In this document: piece by piece, positions 49,901-58,310 of the stretch
How the letters are laid out: the number at the start of each line of letters is the position of its first letter
Numbering within the stretch: the stretch's first letter is position 1
IMG/VR virus record: IMGVR_UViG_3300032829_000002
Span: 56,083 to 120,082 of that record
From: a virus
Direction: 5' to 3' (one strand)
Length of the DNA stretch: 64,000 bases
The notes under the pieces: model-generated
What the model was told of the DNA's origin: nothing
What the model saw: only the letters and a program-made list of their open reading frames with translations
Database searches by the model: none
Program-made: the position numbers and the translations under genes

Positions 49901-50529
49901 CGTACGAGTCTCAGATTCGTGGCCTGTCCGTCGCTCAGAAGCGGAAGCTGGCATCCGAACTCGAGAAGCAGGGGCAGTTCGATCAAGCTTCGGAGCTCCG
50001 CTCGGATGCAGCAGAGCGCGCGAAGATCGAGGCGAAGCTCAAGAAGGGCGGAAGCGCCTACGCGATCGGAAGCTCCCTAGGAGTGCAGTTCCGAGGTGGA
50101 GACCTGCGGAAGTTCCAGGAGCTCGCCAAGAAGGACCCGTCCTTGGCAGCGAATCAGTTGCTGGCCAAGAGCGGCGTGAACGTCGGCGATCTCTCCGAAG
50201 AGGCGCGCAAGGACATCTCGAGCATGCTCGCCTCCGGAAACGCAGAGGCTATCCAGGACCTTGCGGCGGGCCGCGGCGCTGCCGGACGCGAGGTGCAAGC
50301 AGCTCGACAGAAAGCAGCCAAAGAGAAGACGGAGGCGTCGCAACGAGAACAAGATCCGTTGCTTGCTAAGATCGAGGAGCACCTCGCGCGAATCGCCGGT
50401 ACGATGGGCGATCCCGAGGTCGGTACCGCCATCAAGAGCACCGCTCGTTTCACGCAGCAGGTCGCCAACAACACCGGGAACGATTCGAAAGACACCGAGC
50501 AAGGAACGCAGAAAGCGCCGCAATCATGA
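46909..50529 (+). CDS. Tape measure protein
   Basis: The 1206-residue protein sets tail length. It is rich in Gln, Ala, Gly and Met, with hydrophobic Gly/Ala segments near residues 45-110 that may insert in the host membrane, and long helical regions (about 350-1190) with a Lys/Glu-rich end. By the usual 1.5 angstrom per residue rule it would give a tail of about 180 nm. It has only a weak ribosome site. Its stop overlaps the next gene (ATGA). Confidence 0.82.
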   Translation: MPLNSAEIAAASGQFQSMYASNMQFSGMVGGMGGPPVQAERVTGGLMNAAASVGAPLASLGIGMLGLDPMSLGLKAGMGAYMGGAGLMGAGVAGLGVAAGVAVPMAVASYAANQMWTGAQQQQAFNQQMRGAFNFMTPYGQGFSTGQLGGINQQLFNMAGQQGPGGEMLGIRELQGLASNMGRMGMGGGVRDVSQFTQRFREMVDTLKVVAKEMGTSMQAAQEFVVAMRGSGIFNSGDQRRLATEIRQFSQAGNMATSELTAAANIGAQVSRAIGGRGAQGAFAGIRTAGMIGTAMQAGVLSEEDIYNATGLTGAEGRQALATRQLEQAGGFLRSGRGRMFLASVAGQNGQLDQASVEQWMSGDMNIGATRGRARGNLSSIGKAGFLRNEGRLRGAALQQFGGMLPTMALMQWASSKGIDIDQMDDRSMMFASRQLGMGMDELEDAVKMAKDMPRLREQQRSSARADEFQRRQATLSRTQGIEGVKRRFEEARDKVQNSLQRAGAQFYTDLSSMVETYINKLTGVAVEEYDQQIMDAYSDAIRGAGSSGLQKQLGGGARAGVGIASKYGTGTSPLAGRTSAQAGVNNFFGRREGVGRAAEIGLTGLFSSGASKLAFGDSDMDRMQAAGYGGLFRGVGGADDLQRRTNMAQGAYYATQAALRDPSLKDVHGNAKLDQLTQVLAQRANAGDKDAAAALMNIRSANTPEERQKIARQMMGEKGPPSTLSSLSGGFATMDEKNLAYGQAMAMPAAKRGRPEFAEGLLGMLGARKIDKQTEGMSVVDKVLTGLTGGYWKTVTDRRAAAAKGEYLNSQEGKSLISGIYSGDQASRDKIEDMLLKEDLPPEQREALKQMAAAADSFDLYEKAQKEKREPTEEEWAAIARRRGMSVDAVKSSPSQLSAVAKGQQEEKTRILAREMSRGAQQQARSLTLSGYATTDKSGKLVLSAGTEAAITSALGKDAGGIIKAMQGKLSSIDRQSMVGETTDSELLKELATEQGSYESQIRGLSVAQKRKLASELEKQGQFDQASELRSDAAERAKIEAKLKKGGSAYAIGSSLGVQFRGGDLRKFQELAKKDPSLAANQLLAKSGVNVGDLSEEARKDISSMLASGNAEAIQDLAAGRGAAGREVQAARQKAAKEKTEASQREQDPLLAKIEEHLARIAGTMGDPEVGTAIKSTARFTQQVANNTGNDSKDTEQGTQKAPQS

Positions 50530-50834
50530 CCATTCCGGCCTCCTTCGATCCCTTCGCCTTGATCTCGACGCAGGTCATGCAGACCAAGCTGCCGACGAGC
50601 ATCTTCGTGCAGCCTCCGGGGTGCGGGCCTGGACGAAACGAGACGCCGGTCACCATCAAGATGAACGGCAAGCTCTACACGTTCACGTACCGTGACAAGA
50701 TCGTGCCCGAGGACCCGTTCCTTCTGGCTGTCAAAGCGGCTGCCTTCTCCATCAAGCGCGTGGAGGAGTATCGTGGAGTGCCTCCGCCCCGCTCGGTGCG
50801 CGACTTCCTCATCAAGACCAACCTCGCCGTCTGA
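50526..50834 (+). CDS. Small tail/baseplate protein
   Basis: The 102-residue protein has an N-terminal beta region and a helical C-terminus. It is coupled to the tape measure gene and directly precedes the first large baseplate protein. Such small proteins often act in baseplate assembly. No family is recognised. Confidence 0.66.
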   Translation: MTIPASFDPFALISTQVMQTKLPTSIFVQPPGCGPGRNETPVTIKMNGKLYTFTYRDKIVPEDPFLLAVKAAAFSIKRVEEYRGVPPPRSVRDFLIKTNLAV

Positions 50835-50843
50835 GGACAAGCC

Positions 50844-52970
50844 ATGTCGGTGTTCGTTTCCCTCGAGATCGACGACTTCCAGAGGACGTTCTCCCAGCAA
50901 GTGGCGAACGGCAAGAGCGCGCGCAAGAACGGATCGAATCCCAGCGTTCGACGTCCTACGCGTGGTCTCGAGGTCAAGGACGACACCTACGCGATCATCC
51001 GCGTAGTGCGTGCGGACGGTAGCAACATCCCGCTCTTCGATTCGGGTGCGATGGACGGCACCGGTCAGAACGAGAACTACGCGAACTTCCTTCTTCAGAG
51101 CGTGAGCGAAGCACGCATGGAGAAGCAGCAGATCGTGGAGACGTTCGGCGAGCCCTACATCTTCTTCTTTGGTGAAGCTCCCCGCTTCATCGATGTTCAA
51201 GCGGTGCTGCTCAAGAGCTTCGACTTCAACTGGCGCTCGGAGTGGTGGGAGAACTACGACAAGTACCTGCGCGGGACGAAACTCGTGGAGATGGGAGCGC
51301 GCTGCTACCTCTTCTACGAGGACACGATCATCGAGGGTTACATCCTCAACGCACAGACGCAAGAGTCGGCGGACATGCCGATGATGCTCCAGCTTCAGTT
51401 CCGCATGTTCGTGACGAACTACGCGAACATCTCCTTCATCGGCGATCCGTTCTACCCGATTCGTTCGGGTGCCGTGCCTCCTCCCGGCGTGGCGGACCTG
51501 ACGAGCATGGACGCGTGGGATCAGCTCACACCGAAGTACCCCGATCAGGTCAGCCCCGAGCAGCAAGCACAAGAAGCCTTTCTTCAAGCGCTTCGCTCGA
51601 GCGGACAAGTTCAGCTCGATCAGCAGATTCAAAAGCAGCAGACGCTCAACTCGATTCTCACGAGAGAGCAGCAGATCGCTGCCAACCAAGCGCTCTTCGC
51701 ATCTGGAAGCTTTTTCAGCACTGCGTATCTGACGAGCGTTCTTCAACGCGGCATGACCAGCACTGCGTTCCCGTCGCAGGACATCGAAGGCTTCCTCTTC
51801 AACGTGCAGCAGTTCTTGAACGATGCGCAGACGGCGCTGTCGGGACCGCAGCCTCCTCCGCAGCACGTCAACGCGATTCGTTCGAAGGTCGCCGACAACA
51901 AGGACGAGTACGTCAACGGTGGCTTCGGAGATGTTCTGCCCAACATGGCGTACACCCCAGGCTCGACCGCGCCTGGTGTCGACGATCCAACGCTCACGCC
52001 CGGCGGCCCCGTCAACAGTCCGCCGGCGTCTCCTCTCAACACCGTCAACAACCAGTCGTGCCGCAACGGCGCGATGATGGGGCCGGGCAACTACTACGGC
52101 TTCGGCCTCGTTCCCTACACCCCAGGCTCGTCCTTGCAGTCGTACGGTCCGTACGGACGCCCTCTTGGCGCAGGTGCTGGATTCACGGGCGGTGCAATCG
52201 GTGCGGGTGCCTCCGCTGGCGTGGGGGCGGGGTTCGGTGTCGGCGTGGGTGTCGGTGGTACCGTCGGCATCCCCTTTCAGAACGGCGCAGGCGCTCAGGC
52301 GGTGGCGGGCGCGTACGCAGGCCAGCTCCCGTTCGGAGCACAGTCTGGGCTTGGCGCGGCGCCTAGCGGCGTGGCGGGGCTGATTCTGACCAATCAGGGT
52401 CTCTCTCTTCAAGGCGGCGGGCTCGCGGGTGTGGGCTTCGGTTTCCGAGGCGCCTTCAGCCGCAGCTACGGGTACACCGCCGGCGTGGGCGGGTCGTACG
52501 GCGGCGCGATGGGTGGCTCGTTCGGTCCGGGTGTCGGTGGCGGCTTGGGGGGCTACGGCGCGGCGAGTTACGGCAACCCGGCGTACGCGCAGTACGGCAA
52601 CTCGCTCAACCAGCAGTCGACCTTCAACCCGTACGGGCTGCCGACAGGTTCTCCGTACGGCCTTGGGTACACGGCGCCTGGGCAGCCGAACACGAGCTCG
52701 GTGTACCGCTACACGGCAGGCATCGGACCCGATGGAACTCTTCAGAGCACCCAAGGGTTCGCTCCGATGGGCGTGCCTGCGGGCTCGACCAACTACGGCG
52801 GCTACGGCGCGGTCGCGGGTGCGCAGAGCACCGTGTTCGGCGGCGGAGCGAACATGGCTGCTGTGTCCTCAATGGGGCCTGGCGTGATGGGCGACGGCGT
52901 GTTTGGAATGCAGTCGCTGCCGGGGACTTACGGAGTGCCGTGCCCGAATACACCGCTGTCGCAGATCTGA
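50844..52970 (+). CDS. Large baseplate/hub protein with glycine-rich C-terminal domain
   Basis: The 708-residue protein begins with a beta-rich globular domain (about residues 1-215; FFFGEAPRFIDVQAVLL, NYANISFIGDPFY) of the kind found in tail hub or baseplate proteins, a Gln-rich helical linker (about 230-330), then a Gly/Ala/Tyr/Ser-rich region (about 420-700) with imperfect repeats. Low complexity of this size in a baseplate protein is unusual and may give a flexible or surface role. It has GAGG upstream. Confidence 0.72.
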   Translation: MSVFVSLEIDDFQRTFSQQVANGKSARKNGSNPSVRRPTRGLEVKDDTYAIIRVVRADGSNIPLFDSGAMDGTGQNENYANFLLQSVSEARMEKQQIVETFGEPYIFFFGEAPRFIDVQAVLLKSFDFNWRSEWWENYDKYLRGTKLVEMGARCYLFYEDTIIEGYILNAQTQESADMPMMLQLQFRMFVTNYANISFIGDPFYPIRSGAVPPPGVADLTSMDAWDQLTPKYPDQVSPEQQAQEAFLQALRSSGQVQLDQQIQKQQTLNSILTREQQIAANQALFASGSFFSTAYLTSVLQRGMTSTAFPSQDIEGFLFNVQQFLNDAQTALSGPQPPPQHVNAIRSKVADNKDEYVNGGFGDVLPNMAYTPGSTAPGVDDPTLTPGGPVNSPPASPLNTVNNQSCRNGAMMGPGNYYGFGLVPYTPGSSLQSYGPYGRPLGAGAGFTGGAIGAGASAGVGAGFGVGVGVGGTVGIPFQNGAGAQAVAGAYAGQLPFGAQSGLGAAPSGVAGLILTNQGLSLQGGGLAGVGFGFRGAFSRSYGYTAGVGGSYGGAMGGSFGPGVGGGLGGYGAASYGNPAYAQYGNSLNQQSTFNPYGLPTGSPYGLGYTAPGQPNTSSVYRYTAGIGPDGTLQSTQGFAPMGVPAGSTNYGGYGAVAGAQSTVFGGGANMAAVSSMGPGVMGDGVFGMQSLPGTYGVPCPNTPLSQI

Positions 52971-52976
52971 GGAAGC

Positions 52977-55900
52977 ATGGCAGGTAGAGGTCACAAGCTT
53001 CGCCTTCGACTTTTTCTCGAGGGCATCGAAGTTCCTGTCATCGCCGCGCAGGTGGTTGCCGTTCCGAACGGCCCGATGCAATGCGTGATCCAAGTGCCAC
53101 CGTCTGCGATGGGCACCAAGCTGCTCCCGCGAACGCTCGTGCACTTGTTCTTCTACGACTTCTACGAGCTCGACAGCCCCCTCGTTTCGAACGCCACGCA
53201 GACGAACAACTCGAAGCAAAATCCGACCACGTACGAGCAAGCGCAGTCACGTCGCAACGACCGTACGGGGCAGGACGTCGATCAAGAGAGTGACGACGAG
53301 TTCGCTCGAGATCGGGCGAACGATCGATACAAGTTGCTCTTCTGTGGAGAGATCATCGGGTTTCAGTGGACGAAGAACCAGACGCAGCGCTCCCTCGTTT
53401 TTCAGTGCGTCGACTTGTCGAACTACTGGGACTACGCGTACCAGTTCAGCAACACCGACATCTTCGGGCCAGGCGTCAAGGCTGTCTTCAGCGGTGGTTC
53501 GACGGACTTGCTCACGGACTTTTTGACGTCCCCCGGTGAGGCGATCACCTCGCTGCTTCACCAGAGCTCGATTCAGTACCCGAACCTGCCGGGCCTGCTC
53601 GGTGGTATCGTTCGCATCCTCGAGTCCGTTGGCGGGACGTACTACTACGGCAAGACGGTTCAGGGGCAGAACATCTTCTTCTCGTTGGCCGAGCTTCGTC
53701 TGCACATCTCGCAGATGATCACGGTCTACCCGCAGGACCCGACGGCGTCTCGTCTTCTCAACTCCGACGGGTGGGATGCTCTCTTCGGTCGCGTTCTTGG
53801 AAACCTCGGGGAGCAGGTCAGCATCCGCGACGTGATGAACTCGCTGATGAGCACCGTTTTCCACGAGTCGTACGGGCAGCCGTGCCCTCGCTACGTGCCA
53901 GGAACGGGAGGTTCGACGAACGGTCTCGGACGCAAGAGCATCCGCGTCGTACCTGCACTCTTCCCGCTCTACCAGACGGCGATCGATGGGCAGTCGCAGA
54001 TCACCACGATCAAGACGTCGATCACCGGTACGCAGCCTCAAAGCACGACACCTGGGCAAGAATCGACTCTTCTCAACAAGAACCCCGTCGACTTCCTCTC
54101 GGTGCAGATGGACCGTCTGCGCAAGCTTCTTCAGCAAGCTGCGACGGTGAGCAACCAGAAGAACCTGCCAGCCGCGGTTCCTCTCTTCTCATCGGCAGCG
54201 ACTGCTGTCGGCGTGGCGATCACGAAGCTGAAGAAGAACTGGGCTCCCGGTCGTTCTGGCAAGAACGTCGACGAGATCACGAGCAAGCTCGACGAGGCAT
54301 CGACGGCGCTCGGGAAGGTCGCGGCGCTCGAGACCAACACGGTCAGTCGAGATAAGGCGACGCCCGCTCGTCTCAACAGCCACATCATCCGGCCGGACAT
54401 CTGGTTTGGACCGCCTCCTCGCTGCAATGTTCTGTTCCCCGAGAACTACGACACGATCACCTACTCACGCGTGTTCACGCAGGAGCCGACACGCCTGCTT
54501 CTGAAGACGAACGAAGAGTTTGTTGGCGAGGACGACCTGATGGACTCGTTCTACGTCGCCCCGAAGGTGAAGACGGTCAAAGGGCAGAAGAAGTCCGATC
54601 AGCTTCTCTTCGAGAACGACATCCTCGATCACGAGCTCTTCACGGGCATCCTGCCTGTCTTCGAGAAGATGGGCGAGATGAACATCCTCGCCGTGCGTTC
54701 GGGAACAGTCGACAGCACCTTGGCCAAGGTCAGCCTCGCGCAGCGCTCGACGAACTTCTTGTACTTCAAGTACCGCTTCACCGCGCGCAAGATGAGCATT
54801 CGCGGAAAGTTCAACCCGTGGATCGCCGTGGGGTTCCCCGGACTCATCCTCGACAAGTACGTCGATCTCGAGCACGTCTCGACCGTTCGTACGTTGCTCT
54901 CGCAGTACCAGCAGAAAGTGCCGGAGCTGACCAAGTATCTAGGGTCGCACTACCTCGGTGCGTTCACGCAGGTCACGCACGCAGTCGATCAACGGCAGGG
55001 CGTGACGACCATCGAATGCAGCTACCCTCGGCAACACGACGAGACCACGGAGCTCCTTGGTCCGTCGATGCTTGACGACCAGATGGTGAACAAGCGCACT
55101 GGAGCAGATGCCAACAGGCAGACTCTCGTGGCGGCGCTGACCAAGCCGCCCATCGGCGGCGTCGGTCCGAACTTTGGGATCATCTCTCGTGTCGAAGACG
55201 CAGGTCTTCTTCCGCCGCTGCCTGGTTCCACACCGGACACCGCGCAGAAGCTTCCCGTCTTCCTCGGCGCGAGCATCACTGGAGGCAACCTCGACTCGAG
55301 TGCACCCGTCGACGTTCCTGTCGCAGCGGGCGCGGTGAGCAGCGCGGTTGCCGATTACGTGGGGGACAGCGCGAAGGTCGTCGTCTTCAAGGGGTACCGC
55401 ATCACGGAGCGTGTTCCGCAGTATCGACAGGAGTACGTGAAGATGCCGCCCGAGGAGTACATCCGTCCGGGTTGGTACGCCGACGTCTGGCACCCGCGCA
55501 AGATCGGGGAGATCTACAACTACTACTTCGGCATCGGCTCGATCACCGACCAGACCAACGTCAACCAGCCCGACGGCTCGTCGAAGACGCTCATCAACAT
55601 CGACGATCTCGAGCAGCTTGGCGATGCGGGCAACTCCAAGGGCGGCAACGACCCACGAGCCGACATCTCTGCGTTGCTCACACTGCAAGAAGGAGCTTCG
55701 ATCGAGCAGGCGACGGACTTCTTGGTCTTGACGTACTCGTACATCAAGCAGTCCGGTCTGGACGTCGACGAGTTCGTTCGTTCGTACACCTGGCGGCCGG
55801 TTGCCACGATGCTCGACATGTTCGGAACGTCGGACCTTCAGTTCACCGCGGATGGCACGCAGGTCATCCGCGGCGTCGAGGGGTTCCACTCAAGAGCGTT

Positions 55901-56069
55901 CGGCAACTACGCCGATCTGTTCGGGCTCGTTACGCCCGACATTGAAAGCGTGATCGGGGTCAACCGCACGGCCATCGCGCGGCAACGTCTCGACATCCGC
56001 GGACGGCGTTTTCAGGCCGTCGGCGACTTCGTCAGCGATCTCCAGTTCGCCCGCGCGATCCTGGGCTGA
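52977..56069 (+). CDS. Large baseplate hub-like protein
   Basis: The 1030-residue protein has an N-terminal beta domain, a segment LLFCGEIIGFQWTKNQTQRS typical of hub proteins, and a middle region with beta-barrel-like strands; the C-terminal third is alpha/beta and includes a Tyr/Asn-rich stretch. GAGG is just upstream. It is the largest baseplate gene and probably forms or lines the central hub (gp27-like), but no exact family is assigned. Confidence 0.7.
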   Translation: MAGRGHKLRLRLFLEGIEVPVIAAQVVAVPNGPMQCVIQVPPSAMGTKLLPRTLVHLFFYDFYELDSPLVSNATQTNNSKQNPTTYEQAQSRRNDRTGQDVDQESDDEFARDRANDRYKLLFCGEIIGFQWTKNQTQRSLVFQCVDLSNYWDYAYQFSNTDIFGPGVKAVFSGGSTDLLTDFLTSPGEAITSLLHQSSIQYPNLPGLLGGIVRILESVGGTYYYGKTVQGQNIFFSLAELRLHISQMITVYPQDPTASRLLNSDGWDALFGRVLGNLGEQVSIRDVMNSLMSTVFHESYGQPCPRYVPGTGGSTNGLGRKSIRVVPALFPLYQTAIDGQSQITTIKTSITGTQPQSTTPGQESTLLNKNPVDFLSVQMDRLRKLLQQAATVSNQKNLPAAVPLFSSAATAVGVAITKLKKNWAPGRSGKNVDEITSKLDEASTALGKVAALETNTVSRDKATPARLNSHIIRPDIWFGPPPRCNVLFPENYDTITYSRVFTQEPTRLLLKTNEEFVGEDDLMDSFYVAPKVKTVKGQKKSDQLLFENDILDHELFTGILPVFEKMGEMNILAVRSGTVDSTLAKVSLAQRSTNFLYFKYRFTARKMSIRGKFNPWIAVGFPGLILDKYVDLEHVSTVRTLLSQYQQKVPELTKYLGSHYLGAFTQVTHAVDQRQGVTTIECSYPRQHDETTELLGPSMLDDQMVNKRTGADANRQTLVAALTKPPIGGVGPNFGIISRVEDAGLLPPLPGSTPDTAQKLPVFLGASITGGNLDSSAPVDVPVAAGAVSSAVADYVGDSAKVVVFKGYRITERVPQYRQEYVKMPPEEYIRPGWYADVWHPRKIGEIYNYYFGIGSITDQTNVNQPDGSSKTLINIDDLEQLGDAGNSKGGNDPRADISALLTLQEGASIEQATDFLVLTYSYIKQSGLDVDEFVRSYTWRPVATMLDMFGTSDLQFTADGTQVIRGVEGFHSRAFGNYADLFGLVTPDIESVIGVNRTAIARQRLDIRGRRFQAVGDFVSDLQFARAILG

Positions 56070-56115
56070 AACTTCCGCTTCCTGTCCCCCGGTGGTAGAA
56101 CCGTATGGAGCCCCG

Positions 56116-56517
56116 ATGGACTACGCCGCGGTCATGGAGAGAGCTTTTCTCGACGAACTCGAGAAGATCGCTGCTGCTCGAGAGCAGCTACGTCACGGCA
56201 AGTCGCGTGCGAAGCGGCGCCCGATGCGTGTGTCGACGATGCTCCGCAAGGAGAAGGACGGCACGCTCTACAAGTACACGAAGCAGGCGGATGGCTCGAT
56301 CGGCAACGTGGTGCCGTACTCGAACTCCGACTACCAGTCGGCGACGGGTGCATCTGGCCCGACGGGAACTCCTGCCGCAGCCAAGCCTGGTCCGAACGAC
56401 ATCGTTCCGTCTCGAGAAGACGGACGCGAGGCCATGTCCACCAAGATCCCTGCCTTCGCGCGCTACTCTCTGGCGCCGGCAGCAGTCAACACGCCCGAAG
56501 AACACGGCAACTTCTGA
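56116..56517 (+). CDS. Virion protein with N-terminal FLDELEKIA tag
   Basis: The 133-residue protein starts DYAAVMERAFLDELEKIAAA, one of four successive genes with an F/I-x-DEL-x-K/Q-I/L start. A basic region (KSRAKRRPMRVS) and a polar, probably disordered remainder follow. ATG 56116 has GGAG 5 bases upstream; the GTG at 56092 has none. The tag suggests targeting to the virion; function unknown. Confidence 0.7.
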   Translation: MDYAAVMERAFLDELEKIAAAREQLRHGKSRAKRRPMRVSTMLRKEKDGTLYKYTKQADGSIGNVVPYSNSDYQSATGASGPTGTPAAAKPGPNDIVPSREDGREAMSTKIPAFARYSLAPAAVNTPEEHGNF

Positions 56518-56525
56518 GGTCCATC

Positions 56526-57194
56526 ATGTCCATGCCCATCTCGATGTTCTCCTTCTTCGACGAGCTGAAGCAGATCCAAGCCGGCACCGGCATGGGCAAG
56601 ATTGCCAAGGAGCTCACCGAGGCATCGCGCGAGAAGATCAAGGCGAAGAACTTCGCTCTCACGCCAGCGCAGTCGGCGACGGGGGAGGCAGCCTACCCCA
56701 TCCATGATCGCCGTCATGCAGCCAACGCCCTCTCCCGTGTCGAGCAGCACGGCACGCCGAAGCAGAAGGCCGAGGTCTACAAGGACGTCGCCAAGAAGTA
56801 CCCCGACCTCGCCCGCAAGAGCGACGTGCCGGCTCTTCGCGCAAAGGCAGCTTCGGTTGCAGATAAGGCGAAGAGTGTGGGGCACAAGGCGCTCGAGCAC
56901 GGTGCGCACGCGGTGCATGGGTTCTTGCACAATCGCATGGAGCCGGCGCAGGACATCGCGCATGGCCTTCTTCTCGGCGACTCCAAGAGAGTCGCGCACG
57001 GAGCCGGCGGTGCCGCTTCCGGTGCGCTGTTGTTCGAGGCGGGTCGTCGGGCAGGCAAGAGCAAGGAGAAGGACGGCACGATGGGGATGGCCCCTGCGAG
57101 CGCGTCCGCTCTTCCTGGCATGGTCGGTGGCCCGCCGGGCGGAATGGGCATGAACATGACACCGCCGATGGCGATGCCGGGGAGGATGGGATGA
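56526..57194 (+). CDS. Virion protein with N-terminal FFDELKQI tag and a small helical domain
   Basis: The 222-residue protein starts with SMFSFFDELKQIQAGTG, then a conserved-looking helical module (AAYPIHDRRHAANALSRVEQ, then KAEVYKDVAKKYPDL) found in many phage and bacterial small proteins (DUF6582-like; tentative), a basic helix, and a Gly/Ala/Met-rich end. It is coupled to the next gene by a 4-base overlap. Role unknown. Confidence 0.7.
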   Translation: MSMPISMFSFFDELKQIQAGTGMGKIAKELTEASREKIKAKNFALTPAQSATGEAAYPIHDRRHAANALSRVEQHGTPKQKAEVYKDVAKKYPDLARKSDVPALRAKAASVADKAKSVGHKALEHGAHAVHGFLHNRMEPAQDIAHGLLLGDSKRVAHGAGGAASGALLFEAGRRAGKSKEKDGTMGMAPASASALPGMVGGPPGGMGMNMTPPMAMPGRMG

Positions 57195-57511
57195 ACGCCG
57201 TCGTCTACAAGTCATTCGTCGACGAGCTCATGAAGATCAAGCAGGCGGGAGAGGGCCTGAGCGCTGCCGGCGCGCTCGGCCGAGCTCTCGGTCCCGAAAG
57301 TGCCATCGGTCGTCACTTGGCCGAGCACGGCCACGCCTACGATCTCGGCGGCCTCGGCATCTTGGCCCTTCCGCCGATCGACACGTTGCAGCACCAGGCG
57401 CGCAAAGAGCACCCCGACAAGTGGGAGATGGCGCATGCGGGCTTGGAGCTCGGGGGACTTGGTACCCTTGCGGCGCCGGTCGCCGCGCAGCTTCTGGCCC
57501 ACAAGAAATGA
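57191..57511 (+). CDS. Virion protein with N-terminal FVDELMKI tag
   Basis: The 106-residue protein starts NAVVYKSFVDELMKIKQAGEG and then has Gly/Ala/Leu-rich segments (about residues 48-60 and 82-102) that could touch a membrane. It overlaps both neighbours by 4 bases. The shared tag links it to the three surrounding genes. Function unknown. Confidence 0.68.
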   Translation: MNAVVYKSFVDELMKIKQAGEGLSAAGALGRALGPESAIGRHLAEHGHAYDLGGLGILALPPIDTLQHQARKEHPDKWEMAHAGLELGGLGTLAAPVAAQLLAHKK

Positions 57512-58308
57512 ACCTTCGCGCCACCATCGACGAGCTCGAGAAGCTCGGGGCGATCACCCCGGAGCAGGCGCGCGCGTCCTACGAGCGTGTGCAGCAGCTC
57601 GAGGCAAGCAAGCCCACGATCGGTCAGGCGCTTCGGTATGGAGCGCTTGGTGCGATCGCAGGCCCCGCAGCGAGTGCGATCGGCGACGTCGTGCGTGGGC
57701 AGCTTCCGTTCAAGCCTGTCGAGGTTGGTGGCAAGCCGGTTCGATTCGGGCGCTTGCGATCAGGACTTGGGTCCGCCGCCGCCGGCGCCGTGATGGGCGG
57801 CGTGGCTCCTCTTCTTCGGTACCACATGGACCGTGCGGCGGAGATGGCGACGCTGCGCCAGTTCATGCAGGAGTACGAGCAAGGGCAGGGCAAGACTGCG
57901 GCTCGATTGAAGCTCGAAGGCGACGCTCTCATCGAGGTCGACAAGGACGGCAAGAGCCTGGGCAAAGGCCCTGTTCCGATGAAGGAGAAGGGGAGCGACG
58001 CGTACGTCTCGTATGCTCCTGGAGACTTCGTCACGTCGCAGTTCAGCGGCCCGCTCAGCTACGGACCCTGGATTCTGGCAAGCGGGCTCGCCGGCGACGA
58101 CTCGACTCTCGAGGCACCCGTCGTGCGCAAGAAGCAAGCGGCGTCTCTCATGCCCACGACGCCAGCTTCTCCGAAGACTGGCCTCACGGCTGCTCGCAAG
58201 GTAGGACAGCCCAAGCTGACTGCTCCCGGCGGGCCAAGCATCGCCGACATCGCTAAGCCCCAAGGCTACGGTCTCCCCGCGTCAGGGGCGAAGAAGGGAA
58301 TCATCTAG
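57508..58308 (+). CDS. Virion protein with N-terminal IDELEKL tag
   Basis: The 266-residue protein starts NLRATIDELEKLGAITPEQA, then Gly/Ala-rich hydrophobic stretches (about residues 38-60 and 85-110), a helical region and a Pro/Lys tail. ATG 57508 overlaps the previous stop. The tag and the membrane-like segments recall ejected or internal virion proteins; no family is known. Confidence 0.68.
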   Translation: MNLRATIDELEKLGAITPEQARASYERVQQLEASKPTIGQALRYGALGAIAGPAASAIGDVVRGQLPFKPVEVGGKPVRFGRLRSGLGSAAAGAVMGGVAPLLRYHMDRAAEMATLRQFMQEYEQGQGKTAARLKLEGDALIEVDKDGKSLGKGPVPMKEKGSDAYVSYAPGDFVTSQFSGPLSYGPWILASGLAGDDSTLEAPVVRKKQAASLMPTTPASPKTGLTAARKVGQPKLTAPGGPSIADIAKPQGYGLPASGAKKGII

Positions 58309-58310
58309 CC

